From NCBI GenBank assembly GCA_030731695.1, contig JANQTK010000091.1:1-6063 (forward strand): DNA of 6,063 nt, written 5' to 3'. How positions within the stretch are numbered: position 1 is the stretch's first letter; every line of letters begins with the position of its first letter. The notes below the pieces were generated by a model that searched no databases, was not told the DNA's origin, and saw nothing but the letters and a program-made list of their open reading frames with translations. This DNA comes from Polaribacter sp. (GTDB lineage: Bacteria; Bacteroidota; Bacteroidia; Flavobacteriales; Flavobacteriaceae). Below are positions 1-6,063 of the stretch, one piece after another. Both the position numbers and the translations under genes were made by a program.

Positions 1-1629
1 CATAAAGTTAGTAGCTCATTATTGAAATTAGGCATACAACCTTCTGATAAAATTGCAGTAATTAGTACAAATAACAACCCAAATTGGCATATTTTAGACA
101 TTGGAATTTTGCAAATTGGTGCTCAAAATGTGCCTTTATATGCTACTTTATCCGAAAAAGATTATGAGTATATTTTAAACCATTCTGATGCAAAATATTG
201 TTTTGTTTCTGACAATGATTTGTATCAAAAAGTAATTTCCATTCAAGACAAAACGCAACTTAAAAAAGTATTCTCTCTTCAAAATATAAACACTGATTAT
301 GATTGGAATTCATTTTTAAAAATTGGAACTTCTAGCGATTTTCTTGATGAAATTTCAGCATTAAAAAATGCAGTAAAACCTTCAGATTTAGCCACAATTA
401 TTTACACGTCAGGAACAACAGGAACTCCAAAAGGCGTGATGTTAACGCATGAAAATATTATTTTTACCGTATTAAAAACAGCGCAAAGAATCGATTTACA
501 TCAAGGTGAAAATAGAATTATTAGCTACTTGCCTATTTGTCACATTTTTGAAAGAGCTGCATCTTATTACAACCAATTTATGGGTTTTGAAATTTACTTT
601 GCAGAAAGTATGGAAACTATTGGCGAAACCATCAAAGAAGTAAAACCTCATTATTTGGCAGTAGTTCCTAGATTATTAGAAAAGATTTTTGATAAAATAG
701 TTGATAAAGGTAGCCAATTGTCTGGCATCAAAAAAAGGCTCTTCTTTTGGGCGATTCAAGTTGCTGAAAAATTTGAGCCGTATCAAAAAAATGGCGCATT
801 TTATCATTTTCAATTGAATATTGCCAAAAAACTGATTTTCTCTAAATGGCAAGAAGCTTTGGGTGGGAATTTACAATTTATGATTTCGGGAAGTGCGCCT
901 TTGCAAGAACGATTAATCAGAGTTTTTACAGCTGCTGGAATGACTATTTTTGAAGGTTATGGATTGACAGAATCCTCACCAGCAGGAACTTTAAATGAAT
1001 TAAAAAACAACGGATTTAAAATTGGTACCGTTGGAAAACCATTAGAAAATGTGGAAGTAAAAATTGCTGAAGATGGCGAAATTTTAATCAAAGGAAAAAA
1101 TGTAATGTTGGGCTATTACAAAAATCCCGAATTGACAAGTGAAACTATTATTGATGGATATTTACATACAGGCGACATTGGAATTATTGATGCGGAAGGA
1201 TTTTTAAAAATTACAGACCGAAAAAAAGAAATTTTCAAAACTTCTGGCGGAAAATATATTGCGCCTGCAGCACTTGAAAGTGAGTTTAAACAATCGCGAT
1301 TTATCGAACAAATTATGGTTATTGGCGAATCTGAAAAAATGCCTGCAGCATTGATTCAACCAAATTTCGAATTCATTCAAAAATGGGCAAAACGTCATGA
1401 ATATTCAATTGCTGATGTTACAACTGACAAAAAACTTCTCAAACGAATTCAAAAAGAAATTGATTTTTACAATCAAAAATTCGGCAAGTGGGAACAAATC
1501 AAAAAATTTGAAATCACTCCAGATGAATGGACAATTGAAGCTGGTCATTTAACACCCACCATGAAAATGAAACGAAAAGTAATCCAAGAAAAATATAAAA
1601 ACTTAGTGCAAAAAATATATAATTCATAA
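1..1629 (+). CDS. Long-chain acyl-CoA synthetase (AMP-forming), 5'-truncated by window edge
   Basis: This enzyme should join a long-chain fatty acid to CoA using ATP, through an acyl-adenylate, in the cytoplasm or at the inner membrane face. The frame is open from base 1. The TTG at 22 is internal, because the seven codons before it (HKVSSSL) continue the match to the downstream paralogue; about 55-60 N-terminal residues lie outside. Counting from base 1, 542 residues are visible. The ATP/AMP-binding loop YTSGTTGTPKG is at 135-145, GYGLTESSP at 319-327, the HTGD aspartate at 392, the hinge-region DR at 406-407, and PTMKMKR at 519-525, whose first lysine (522) is the likely adenylation lysine. 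All core motifs are intact, so it looks active. It differs from its neighbour after the TE motif (SSPAGT against TSPVVS) and at the hinge (DRKK against GRTK), which suggests a different substrate range. The family assignment is firm; chain-length preference cannot be read from sequence. Confidence 0.93.
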   Translation, partial: HKVSSSLLKLGIQPSDKIAVISTNNNPNWHILDIGILQIGAQNVPLYATLSEKDYEYILNHSDAKYCFVSDNDLYQKVISIQDKTQLKKVFSLQNINTDYDWNSFLKIGTSSDFLDEISALKNAVKPSDLATIIYTSGTTGTPKGVMLTHENIIFTVLKTAQRIDLHQGENRIISYLPICHIFERAASYYNQFMGFEIYFAESMETIGETIKEVKPHYLAVVPRLLEKIFDKIVDKGSQLSGIKKRLFFWAIQVAEKFEPYQKNGAFYHFQLNIAKKLIFSKWQEALGGNLQFMISGSAPLQERLIRVFTAAGMTIFEGYGLTESSPAGTLNELKNNGFKIGTVGKPLENVEVKIAEDGEILIKGKNVMLGYYKNPELTSETIIDGYLHTGDIGIIDAEGFLKITDRKKEIFKTSGGKYIAPAALESEFKQSRFIEQIMVIGESEKMPAALIQPNFEFIQKWAKRHEYSIADVTTDKKLLKRIQKEIDFYNQKFGKWEQIKKFEITPDEWTIEAGHLTPTMKMKRKVIQEKYKNLVQKIYNS

Positions 1630-1652
1630 AATAACAACTAGTTTCATAAGTA

Positions 1653-1683
1653 TTTGCAAAAACGATGTAAATTTATTACTTTG
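1653..1683 (+). promoter_or_regulatory. Candidate Bacteroidetes-type promoter for the second acyl-CoA synthetase
   Basis: TTTG at 1653-1656 is followed, after 19 bases, by TTACTTTG at 1676-1683. This fits the Bacteroidetes sigma-70 pattern (TTTG near -33, TAnnTTTG near -7) with one mismatch and good spacing. Transcription would begin around 1688-1691, giving a leader of only about 14-17 bases to the ATG at 1705. No terminator hairpin is visible between the two synthetase genes, so read-through from the upstream gene is also possible. The call rests on a motif match only, in AT-rich sequence. Confidence 0.45.
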
Positions 1684-1704
1684 GCATTCCACAAAATGAA
1701 CTAT

Positions 1705-3477
1705 ATGCAAACAGAAATTAGTAGATTATTTGATATCCCTTATTTTCAACTTGAAACGTATAACCTTAAAAATGCATTTTCTACAAAATATGAAGGAAAA
1801 TGGAATTCTATTTCATCCAAAGAATATGTAGATTTATCCAATCAATTGAGTAGAGGTTTGTTGAAATTGGGAATTAAACCCAATGACAAAATCGCCATTA
1901 TTTCAACCACTAATAGAACTGAATGGAATATCTGTGATATCGCTGCTTTACAATTGGGTGCGCAAACTGTGCCAATTTATCCTACAATTTCTAAAGAAGA
2001 TTACGAATACGTTCTCAATCACTCAGAATCTATTTACTGTTTTGTTTCTGATAGTACTGTGATTGAAAAAATCAATCAGATTAAGGGAAACACGCAATTG
2101 AAAGGCATTTTTACTTTTGATGATATCACTGGAGAGAAAAGTTGGAAAGAAGTGCTAGAATCCGGAAAAGATGATAGTAATCAAAAAGAAGTTGAAGATA
2201 TAAAAAACGAAGTAAAAGCGACAGATTTAGCAACAATTATATACACTTCTGGAACTACAGGAAAACCAAAAGGGGTTATGCTTACGCATGATAATATTGT
2301 GCAGAATGTATTGTGTTCTAAAAAAAGAGTTCCGTTAGAATATGGAAATTCAAAAGCGTTGAGTTTTTTACCAGTATGTCATATTTTCGAGCGCATGATT
2401 TTATATTTATATCAATATTGTGGTGTGGATATTTATTTTGCTGAAACCATCGAAAAATTATCTGAAAACGCTCAGGAAGTAAAACCAGATGTGATGACTG
2501 CTGTTCCAAGATTGTATGAAAAAATCTATGACAAAATCGTTTTAAAAGGAGAAGATTTAACAGGAATCAAAAAGAAATTATTCTTTTGGGCATTGGATTT
2601 AGGTCTAAAATACGAACCTTATGGAGCCAATGGTTGGTGGTATGAAAAACAATTAGGACTTGCTAGAAAACTAATTTTTTCTAAATGGCAAGCTGCTTTA
2701 GGTGGAAATTTAAAACTAATGGTTTCTGGAAGTGCTGCTTTACAACCAAGATTGACAAGAGTTTTTGCAGCAGCAGGGATGCCTATCATGGAAGGCTATG
2801 GTTTGACAGAGACTTCTCCTGTTGTTTCGGTAAATGATCAAAATAATGGTGGATTTAGAGTTGGAACTGTGGGACGAATTATTGAGGGAATTGAAGTAAA
2901 AATTGCTGAAACTGGCGAAATCTTAGTAAAAGGACATAATGTAATGCAAGGTTATTACAAAGATCCTGAAAAAACTGCAGAAGTAATGAAAGATGGCTAT
3001 TTTCATACAGGTGACAAAGGTGAAATAGACAAAGATGGTTTCTTAAAAATTACGGGGAGAACTAAAGAAATGTTCAAAACATCTGGAGGAAAATATGTAG
3101 TTCCGCCATTATTAGAAGGCGAATTAAAACAATCGTTATTTATAGAACAAATCATGGTTGTTGGTGAAGGCGAAAAAATGCCTGCTGCAATTATTCAACC
3201 TAATTTTGAGTATTTAAAAGATTGGGCAAAAGAACATCACATTTCATTTTCTTCAAATAAAGATTTGATTGAAAATCCAAAAGTAATTCAAGAAATTCAG
3301 CATGCTATTGATACTTGCAATGAGCGTTTTGGAAAATGGGAGCAAATTAAACGTTTTGAATTGACTGCCAAAGAATGGTCAATTGACGGTGGCGAATTAA
3401 CACCTACAATGAAAATGAAACGTGAGGTAATCAAAAATATTTATAAAGATTTATACGATAAAATGTATAGTAATTAA
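1705..3477 (+). CDS. Long-chain acyl-CoA synthetase (AMP-forming), complete tandem paralogue
   Basis: This is a complete AMP-dependent long-chain fatty acid-CoA ligase of 590 residues, a usual length for the flavobacterial family. It would activate free fatty acids for beta-oxidation or for phospholipid synthesis. From the ATG at 1705, YTSGTTGKPKG (ATP/AMP loop) is at 180-190, GYGLTETSP at 364-372, GYFHTGD with its ribose-binding aspartate at 431-437, the hinge-region GR at 451-452, SGGK at 460-463, and PTMKMKR at 567-573 with Lys570 as the likely catalytic lysine. The protein then begins MQTEISRLFDIPYF, the N-terminus I recall for this family; an in-frame ATG at 1696 would add three residues. 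A TTG at 1654 is also in frame, but it fits better as a promoter element. The gene follows its paralogue by about 75 bases and matches it along its whole length, roughly 60% identical by eye, so the pair arose by an old duplication. It ends before a strong terminator. Confidence 0.95.
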   Translation: MQTEISRLFDIPYFQLETYNLKNAFSTKYEGKWNSISSKEYVDLSNQLSRGLLKLGIKPNDKIAIISTTNRTEWNICDIAALQLGAQTVPIYPTISKEDYEYVLNHSESIYCFVSDSTVIEKINQIKGNTQLKGIFTFDDITGEKSWKEVLESGKDDSNQKEVEDIKNEVKATDLATIIYTSGTTGKPKGVMLTHDNIVQNVLCSKKRVPLEYGNSKALSFLPVCHIFERMILYLYQYCGVDIYFAETIEKLSENAQEVKPDVMTAVPRLYEKIYDKIVLKGEDLTGIKKKLFFWALDLGLKYEPYGANGWWYEKQLGLARKLIFSKWQAALGGNLKLMVSGSAALQPRLTRVFAAAGMPIMEGYGLTETSPVVSVNDQNNGGFRVGTVGRIIEGIEVKIAETGEILVKGHNVMQGYYKDPEKTAEVMKDGYFHTGDKGEIDKDGFLKITGRTKEMFKTSGGKYVVPPLLEGELKQSLFIEQIMVVGEGEKMPAAIIQPNFEYLKDWAKEHHISFSSNKDLIENPKVIQEIQHAIDTCNERFGKWEQIKRFELTAKEWSIDGGELTPTMKMKREVIKNIYKDLYDKMYSN

Positions 3478-3496
3478 AATTATACATACATCAAAG

Positions 3497-3538
3497 AAAA
3501 AGCAGCTACCAATTTTACACAATTAGTAGCTGCTTTTT
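3497..3538. terminator. Bidirectional intrinsic terminator between convergent genes
   Basis: Bases 3497-3509 (AAAAAGCAGCTAC) are perfectly complementary to 3526-3538 (GTAGCTGCTTTTT). Inside this 13-bp stem, AATT at 3511-3514 pairs with AATT at 3521-3524, leaving a six-base loop. The plus-strand transcript ends in a run of six U (3534-3539), and the minus-strand transcript ends in five U from 3501-3497. The stem starts 19 bases after the synthetase stop and 17 bases after the holA stop, so it can end both genes. In the plus-strand RNA, 3510/3525 is a C-A mismatch; in the minus-strand RNA the same pair is G-U, making the holA-side stem continuous. Confidence 0.9.
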
Positions 3539-3555
3539 TAATTTTGTAAATTTAT

Positions 3556-4557
3556 TTAATGCAAAATCTTAAATAACAATTCTTTTAAAATATCACCCTC
3601 TTTTTGATTGGCTCCTACACCTTTGCTTTTCATATCAGCGTCTCTCAAAAACGACAGCACACTTGTTACTTTTTGGATTGGATAATTTCTTGCTGCTAAA
3701 AAATATTCATCTACAAAATAAGGATTGATTCCCAATGCAGAAGCTACCGATTTTTTTGATTTGTCCTGCAAACCATGAAAAAAAAGCAATTGTGTGAAAA
3801 AACTATTTAGCAATGAAATGGTCATAACCAACGGATTATTCTTAGGATTTTCAGCAAAATAATTGATGATTCTGTTCGATTTTAATACGTTCTTCTCTCC
3901 TATTGCTTTTCGCAATTCAAAATTGTTAAAATCCTTTGAAATCCCAATATTCTCCTCAATATGTTTGTCATTGATGATAGTTCCTTCAGGTAAAATAATC
4001 GTCAATTTGTTCAATTCATTGGATATTTTACTCAAATCTGTTCCTAAAAATTCAACCAACATCAATGCAGCTTTTGGTTCGATTTGATATTTTTTTCCAC
4101 TTAAGATTCTTCGAATCCAATCTGAAACTTGATTTTCATACAATTTTTTACTGTCATAAATCAATCCAGATTTGGCAATCTCTTTGTATAATTTTTTTCG
4201 TTTATCCAATGTTTTGTATTTGTAATTGAATACTAAAACAGTGGTAGGTTGTGGATTTTCTGCATATGAAGTTAATTTTTCGATTGTTTTGCTCAAATCT
4301 TGCGCTTCTTTTACAATAATTACCTGCCTTTCTGCCATCATTGGATACCGTTTTGCAGCAGCAATGATATCTTCAATGGTTACATCTCTTCCATACATCA
4401 CTTGCTGATTGAAACCTTTTTCAGACTCATCCAAGACGGTTTTTTCAATAAAATCAGAAATCTGATCAATATAATACGATTCTTCACCCATCAAAAAATA
4501 AATCGGTTTCAGAATTTTCCTTTTTATATCAGCTACAATGTCGTTAATTTCATTCAT
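3556..4557 (-). CDS. holA: DNA polymerase III subunit delta (clamp loader)
   Basis: The delta subunit is part of the replicative clamp-loader complex; it binds and opens the beta sliding clamp so that it can be loaded on primed DNA. The protein has 333 residues, normal for the family. The N-terminal domain begins with PIYFLMGEESYYIDQI (18-33), the family's degenerate version of an AAA+ nucleotide-binding start. PMMAERQVII at 72-81 aligns by position and pattern with the beta-clamp-binding segment of E. coli delta (its Leu73-Phe74), Met73-Met74 taking the place of the hydrophobic pair. The middle holds the LDKRKKLYKE and DWIRR segments, and the C-terminal helical collar domain carries the typical LRDADMKSKGVG at 304-315. 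ATG at 4557-4555 is the clear start. The gene converges on the acyl-CoA synthetase, sharing a terminator, and diverges from the nuclease-fold gene with 17 bp between start codons. It is expected to be essential. No damage is seen. Confidence 0.95.
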   Translation of the reverse strand: MNEINDIVADIKRKILKPIYFLMGEESYYIDQISDFIEKTVLDESEKGFNQQVMYGRDVTIEDIIAAAKRYPMMAERQVIIVKEAQDLSKTIEKLTSYAENPQPTTVLVFNYKYKTLDKRKKLYKEIAKSGLIYDSKKLYENQVSDWIRRILSGKKYQIEPKAALMLVEFLGTDLSKISNELNKLTIILPEGTIINDKHIEENIGISKDFNNFELRKAIGEKNVLKSNRIINYFAENPKNNPLVMTISLLNSFFTQLLFFHGLQDKSKKSVASALGINPYFVDEYFLAARNYPIQKVTSVLSFLRDADMKSKGVGANQKEGDILKELLFKILH

Positions 4558-4562
4558 TTTAT

Positions 4563-4570
4563 TACTTTTG
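4563..4570 (+). promoter_or_regulatory. Candidate -7 promoter box for the nuclease-fold gene
   Basis: TACTTTTG matches the Bacteroidetes TAnnTTTG box exactly and lies four bases before the ATG at 4575, so transcription would begin at or next to the start codon. The expected -33 position falls on TCG at 4541-4543, inside the first holA codons, a poor match to TTG. The box alone is expected by chance several times in AT-rich sequence of this length, so the call is tentative. Confidence 0.35.
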
Positions 4571-4574
4571 ATTG

Positions 4575-5030
4575 ATGCAAAAACTCAATCTTCCATCCTA
4601 TTCGTTCAAACTCAAAAGTAAGGAAAATAAGACGCTTATTTTTGATAAATTCCGAAAAAAATATGTGGTTTTAACTCCTGAAGAATGGGTTCGTCAGCAT
4701 GTTGCCTATTTTTTATTGGAAGAAAAAAAATATCCAATTTCTTTGATTTCTGTTGAAAAACAATTCCTAATAAATAGTTTAAAAAAGAGAACTGACATCA
4801 TCATTTTTAACACTTTTGGGAATCCTGAAATTATGGTGGAATGTAAGGCTCCTTCTGTAAAAATTACACAAGAAACTTTTGATCAAATTGCGCGATATAA
4901 CTTAAAAATTAAGGCAAATTATCTTTTTGTAACGAATGGTTTAGACCATTTTTACTGTCAGATGGATTTTGAAAATGAAACCTATATTTTCTTACAAGAA
5001 CTTCCTGATTTTATTAAGAAAACTTTATAA
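4575..5030 (+). CDS. Stand-alone HsdR N-terminal-like PD-(D/E)XK nuclease-fold protein
   Basis: This 151-residue soluble protein resembles the N-terminal nuclease domain of type I restriction subunit HsdR (HSDR_N_2-type family). The nuclease core is visible: Asp74 in KRTDIIIF, then Glu89-Cys-Lys91 in MVECKAP, and Gln104-xxx-Tyr108 in QIARYN, the QxxxY helix motif seen in RecB-like nucleases. Upstream is the conserved segment YVVLTPEEWVRQH (30-42). It has no helicase domain, and no hsdM or hsdS gene lies nearby, so it is not a working type I system by itself. ATG at 4575 is preferred over the TTG one codon earlier because MQKLNLPSYSF is the N-terminus I recall for flavobacterial relatives. It diverges from holA and lies 34 bases before the glycosyltransferase, with which it may be co-transcribed. 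The fold is confident; actual DNA cleavage and biological role are unknown. A role in replication or repair is only suggested by its neighbour. Confidence 0.88.
   Translation: MQKLNLPSYSFKLKSKENKTLIFDKFRKKYVVLTPEEWVRQHVAYFLLEEKKYPISLISVEKQFLINSLKKRTDIIIFNTFGNPEIMVECKAPSVKITQETFDQIARYNLKIKANYLFVTNGLDHFYCQMDFENETYIFLQELPDFIKKTL
4578..4620 (-). promoter_or_regulatory. Possible holA promoter region inside the nuclease-fold gene
   Basis: Because only 17 bp separate the start codons, the holA promoter must lie within the first codons of the divergent gene. Two weak candidates are seen on the minus strand. TACTTTTG at 4620-4613 matches the -7 box exactly but has no TTG at the right distance upstream. 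TTTG at 4610-4607 followed 21 bases later by AGTTTTTG at 4585-4578 has the spacing but a poor -7 box. Neither is convincing alone. Confidence 0.25.
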
Positions 5031-5050
5031 CGAAACTCATTTTTAAAATG

Positions 5051-5058
5051 TAAATTCG
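5051..5058 (+). promoter_or_regulatory. Weak -7-like box before the glycosyltransferase
   Basis: TAAATTCG differs from TAnnTTTG at one base and is followed by CA, as flavobacterial boxes often are. It ends six bases before the GTG start at 5065. No TTG is found at the expected upstream distance, so the gene may instead depend on transcription from the nuclease-fold gene 34 bases upstream. Confidence 0.25.
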
Positions 5059-5064
5059 CACTCT

Positions 5065-6063
5065 GTGAAAATAGCAATCGTCATATTAAATTGGAATGGA
5101 AAAAAACTACTGGAAACATTCCTTCCTTCCATTGTTCATTTTAGTTCTGAAAAAGCTGAAATATTTGTAGCAGATAATGCTTCAACTGACGATTCTATTG
5201 CATATATTAAAAAGTATTATCCTTCAGTAAATATCATCGAAAACGCCGTAAATGGTGGATATGCAAAAGGCTATAATGATGCTTTGCAATCTGTTGAAGC
5301 TGATATTTATTGCTTAATCAATTCGGATGTTGAAGTTACTGAAAACTGGCTTTCTCCTGTGCTTGATGTTTTTGAAAAAGACAAAAATGTAGCCATTATT
5401 CAACCTAAAATTTTAGATTATAAAGAAAAAACTAGCTTTGAATATGCTGGAGCTGGAGGTGGTTTTATTGATTTTTTTGGATATCCTTATTGCAGAGGAC
5501 GTGTGTTTAATTCCTTAGAAAAAGATACCCATCAATTTGATGATACTACTGAAATATTTTGGGCTTCAGGTGCTTGTTTTTTTATTCGTGCTGAAGTTTA
5601 TCATCAATTAGAAGGTTTTGATGAGAATTATTTTGCGCATCAAGAAGAAATTGATTTGTGCTGGAGAACAAATAATTTAGGTTATGATATCAAATATGTG
5701 GGAACATCTACTGTTTTTCATATTGGTGGCGCAACTTTACAAGAAACAAATCCACATAAAACCTATTTGAATTTTAGAAATAGCTTGCTAAATGTGGTGA
5801 AAAATGTGCCTAAAAAATGGTTTTTAATCGTGGTTTTATCAAGATTGATTTTGGATGGAATTGCAGGTATTAAGTTTTTATTAGAATTAAGACCAATTCA
5901 CACATTTGCCATATTGAAAGCACATGTAAGTTTTTATAAAAACTTGCCATTATTCCTTAAAAAAAGAAGAAAATTATCTAAAAAACAAACATATTTCATC
6001 CATATTAGTATTGTTTGGCAATATTTTATTTTAGGAAGAAAGAAGTTTCAGGATTTAGATTAA
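5065..6063 (+). CDS. Family 2 glycosyltransferase (rhamnosyltransferase-like)
   Basis: This 332-residue GT-A fold enzyme should move a sugar from a nucleotide-sugar donor to a growing glycan or lipid-linked acceptor on the cytoplasmic side of the membrane. The GT2 landmarks occur in order: VILNWNG at 6-12, VADNASTDDS at 35-44 (donor nucleotide binding), NGGYAKGYN at 63-71, the DxD-like NSDVE at 86-90 (metal/donor), WASGACFFIRA at 166-176, and HQEEIDLCWR at 192-201, where the E-D motif supplies the likely catalytic base; VFHIGG follows at 218-223. A hydrophobic stretch at about 252-275 and a basic tail suggest membrane attachment rather than secretion; there is no signal peptide. The pattern resembles WbbL-type rhamnosyltransferases, but sugar and acceptor cannot be assigned. 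GTG is used as start since no in-frame ATG precedes the conserved KIAIVILNWNG. It is complete, its stop codon being the last three bases. No other polysaccharide gene is visible here. Confidence 0.93.
   Translation: MKIAIVILNWNGKKLLETFLPSIVHFSSEKAEIFVADNASTDDSIAYIKKYYPSVNIIENAVNGGYAKGYNDALQSVEADIYCLINSDVEVTENWLSPVLDVFEKDKNVAIIQPKILDYKEKTSFEYAGAGGGFIDFFGYPYCRGRVFNSLEKDTHQFDDTTEIFWASGACFFIRAEVYHQLEGFDENYFAHQEEIDLCWRTNNLGYDIKYVGTSTVFHIGGATLQETNPHKTYLNFRNSLLNVVKNVPKKWFLIVVLSRLILDGIAGIKFLLELRPIHTFAILKAHVSFYKNLPLFLKKRRKLSKKQTYFIHISIVWQYFILGRKKFQDLD

Noticed and set aside
1204..1398. Minus-strand open frame inside the first synthetase
   Set aside because: It is a low-complexity, Phe/Cys-rich frame opposite well-conserved synthetase codons, with no recognisable start context or family. 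The same applies to 2318-2509 (-).
1..1629. The first acyl-CoA synthetase as a pseudogene or N-terminally truncated enzyme
   Set aside because: The frame is open through base 1 and the first codons still align with the paralogue, so the missing part is simply outside the window. All core motifs are intact.
1630..1704. A terminator or small RNA between the two synthetases
   Set aside because: Apart from the short palindrome ACTAGT, no stem followed by a T-run is seen. The spacer is better explained by a promoter.
3863..4575. Plus-strand open frames at 3863-4087, 4226-4408 and 4300-4575
   Set aside because: They lie opposite the firmly identified holA coding sequence and give Phe/Ile-rich proteins typical of the antisense of AT-rich genes.
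4575..5030. A type I restriction-modification system, suggested by the HsdR-like domain
   Set aside because: Only the small nuclease-fold domain is present. No helicase domain, methylase or specificity gene lies in the window, and the neighbours are replication and glycosyltransferase genes.
1..6063. Signs of mobile DNA, CRISPR repeats, tRNA or recent gene transfer
   Set aside because: I found no transposase, direct-repeat array, terminal inverted repeats or tRNA-like fold, and base composition looks even across the five genes.

Overview
This 6.06 kb window looks like ordinary chromosome of a Bacteroidetes bacterium, most likely a member of the Flavobacteriaceae. The evidence is the AT-rich sequence, the absence of Shine-Dalgarno motifs before the starts, promoter-like TAnnTTTG boxes, and proteins that read like the flavobacterial versions of their families. 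There are five protein genes and no RNA gene, mobile element or CRISPR array.

Layout: (1) 1-1629 (+) is a long-chain acyl-CoA synthetase whose 5' end lies outside the window. (2) 1705-3477 (+) is a second, complete acyl-CoA synthetase, clearly a tandem paralogue of the first. (3) 3497-3538 is a strong hairpin with T-runs on both sides, acting as a shared terminator between convergent genes. (4) 3556-4557 (-) is holA, the delta subunit of the DNA polymerase III clamp loader. (5) 4575-5030 (+) is a small stand-alone PD-(D/E)XK nuclease-fold protein of the HsdR N-terminal type. It is divergent from holA, with only 17 bp between the two start codons. (6) 5065-6063 (+) is a family 2 glycosyltransferase with a GTG start, ending exactly at the window edge.

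How they work together: the two synthetases would activate fatty acids to acyl-CoA for degradation or lipid synthesis. holA serves chromosome replication. The glycosyltransferase probably adds a sugar to a surface polysaccharide or glycolipid at the inner face of the membrane. The small nuclease-fold protein has no methylase or specificity partner here, so it is not part of a visible restriction system. Its role is unknown, and it is the least explained gene in the window.

I do not see convincing evidence of a new multi-gene system. The points most worth following are the lone nuclease-fold gene beside holA, the very tight divergent start region with a possible leaderless transcript, the divergence between the tandem synthetases, and the strand-asymmetric bidirectional terminator.
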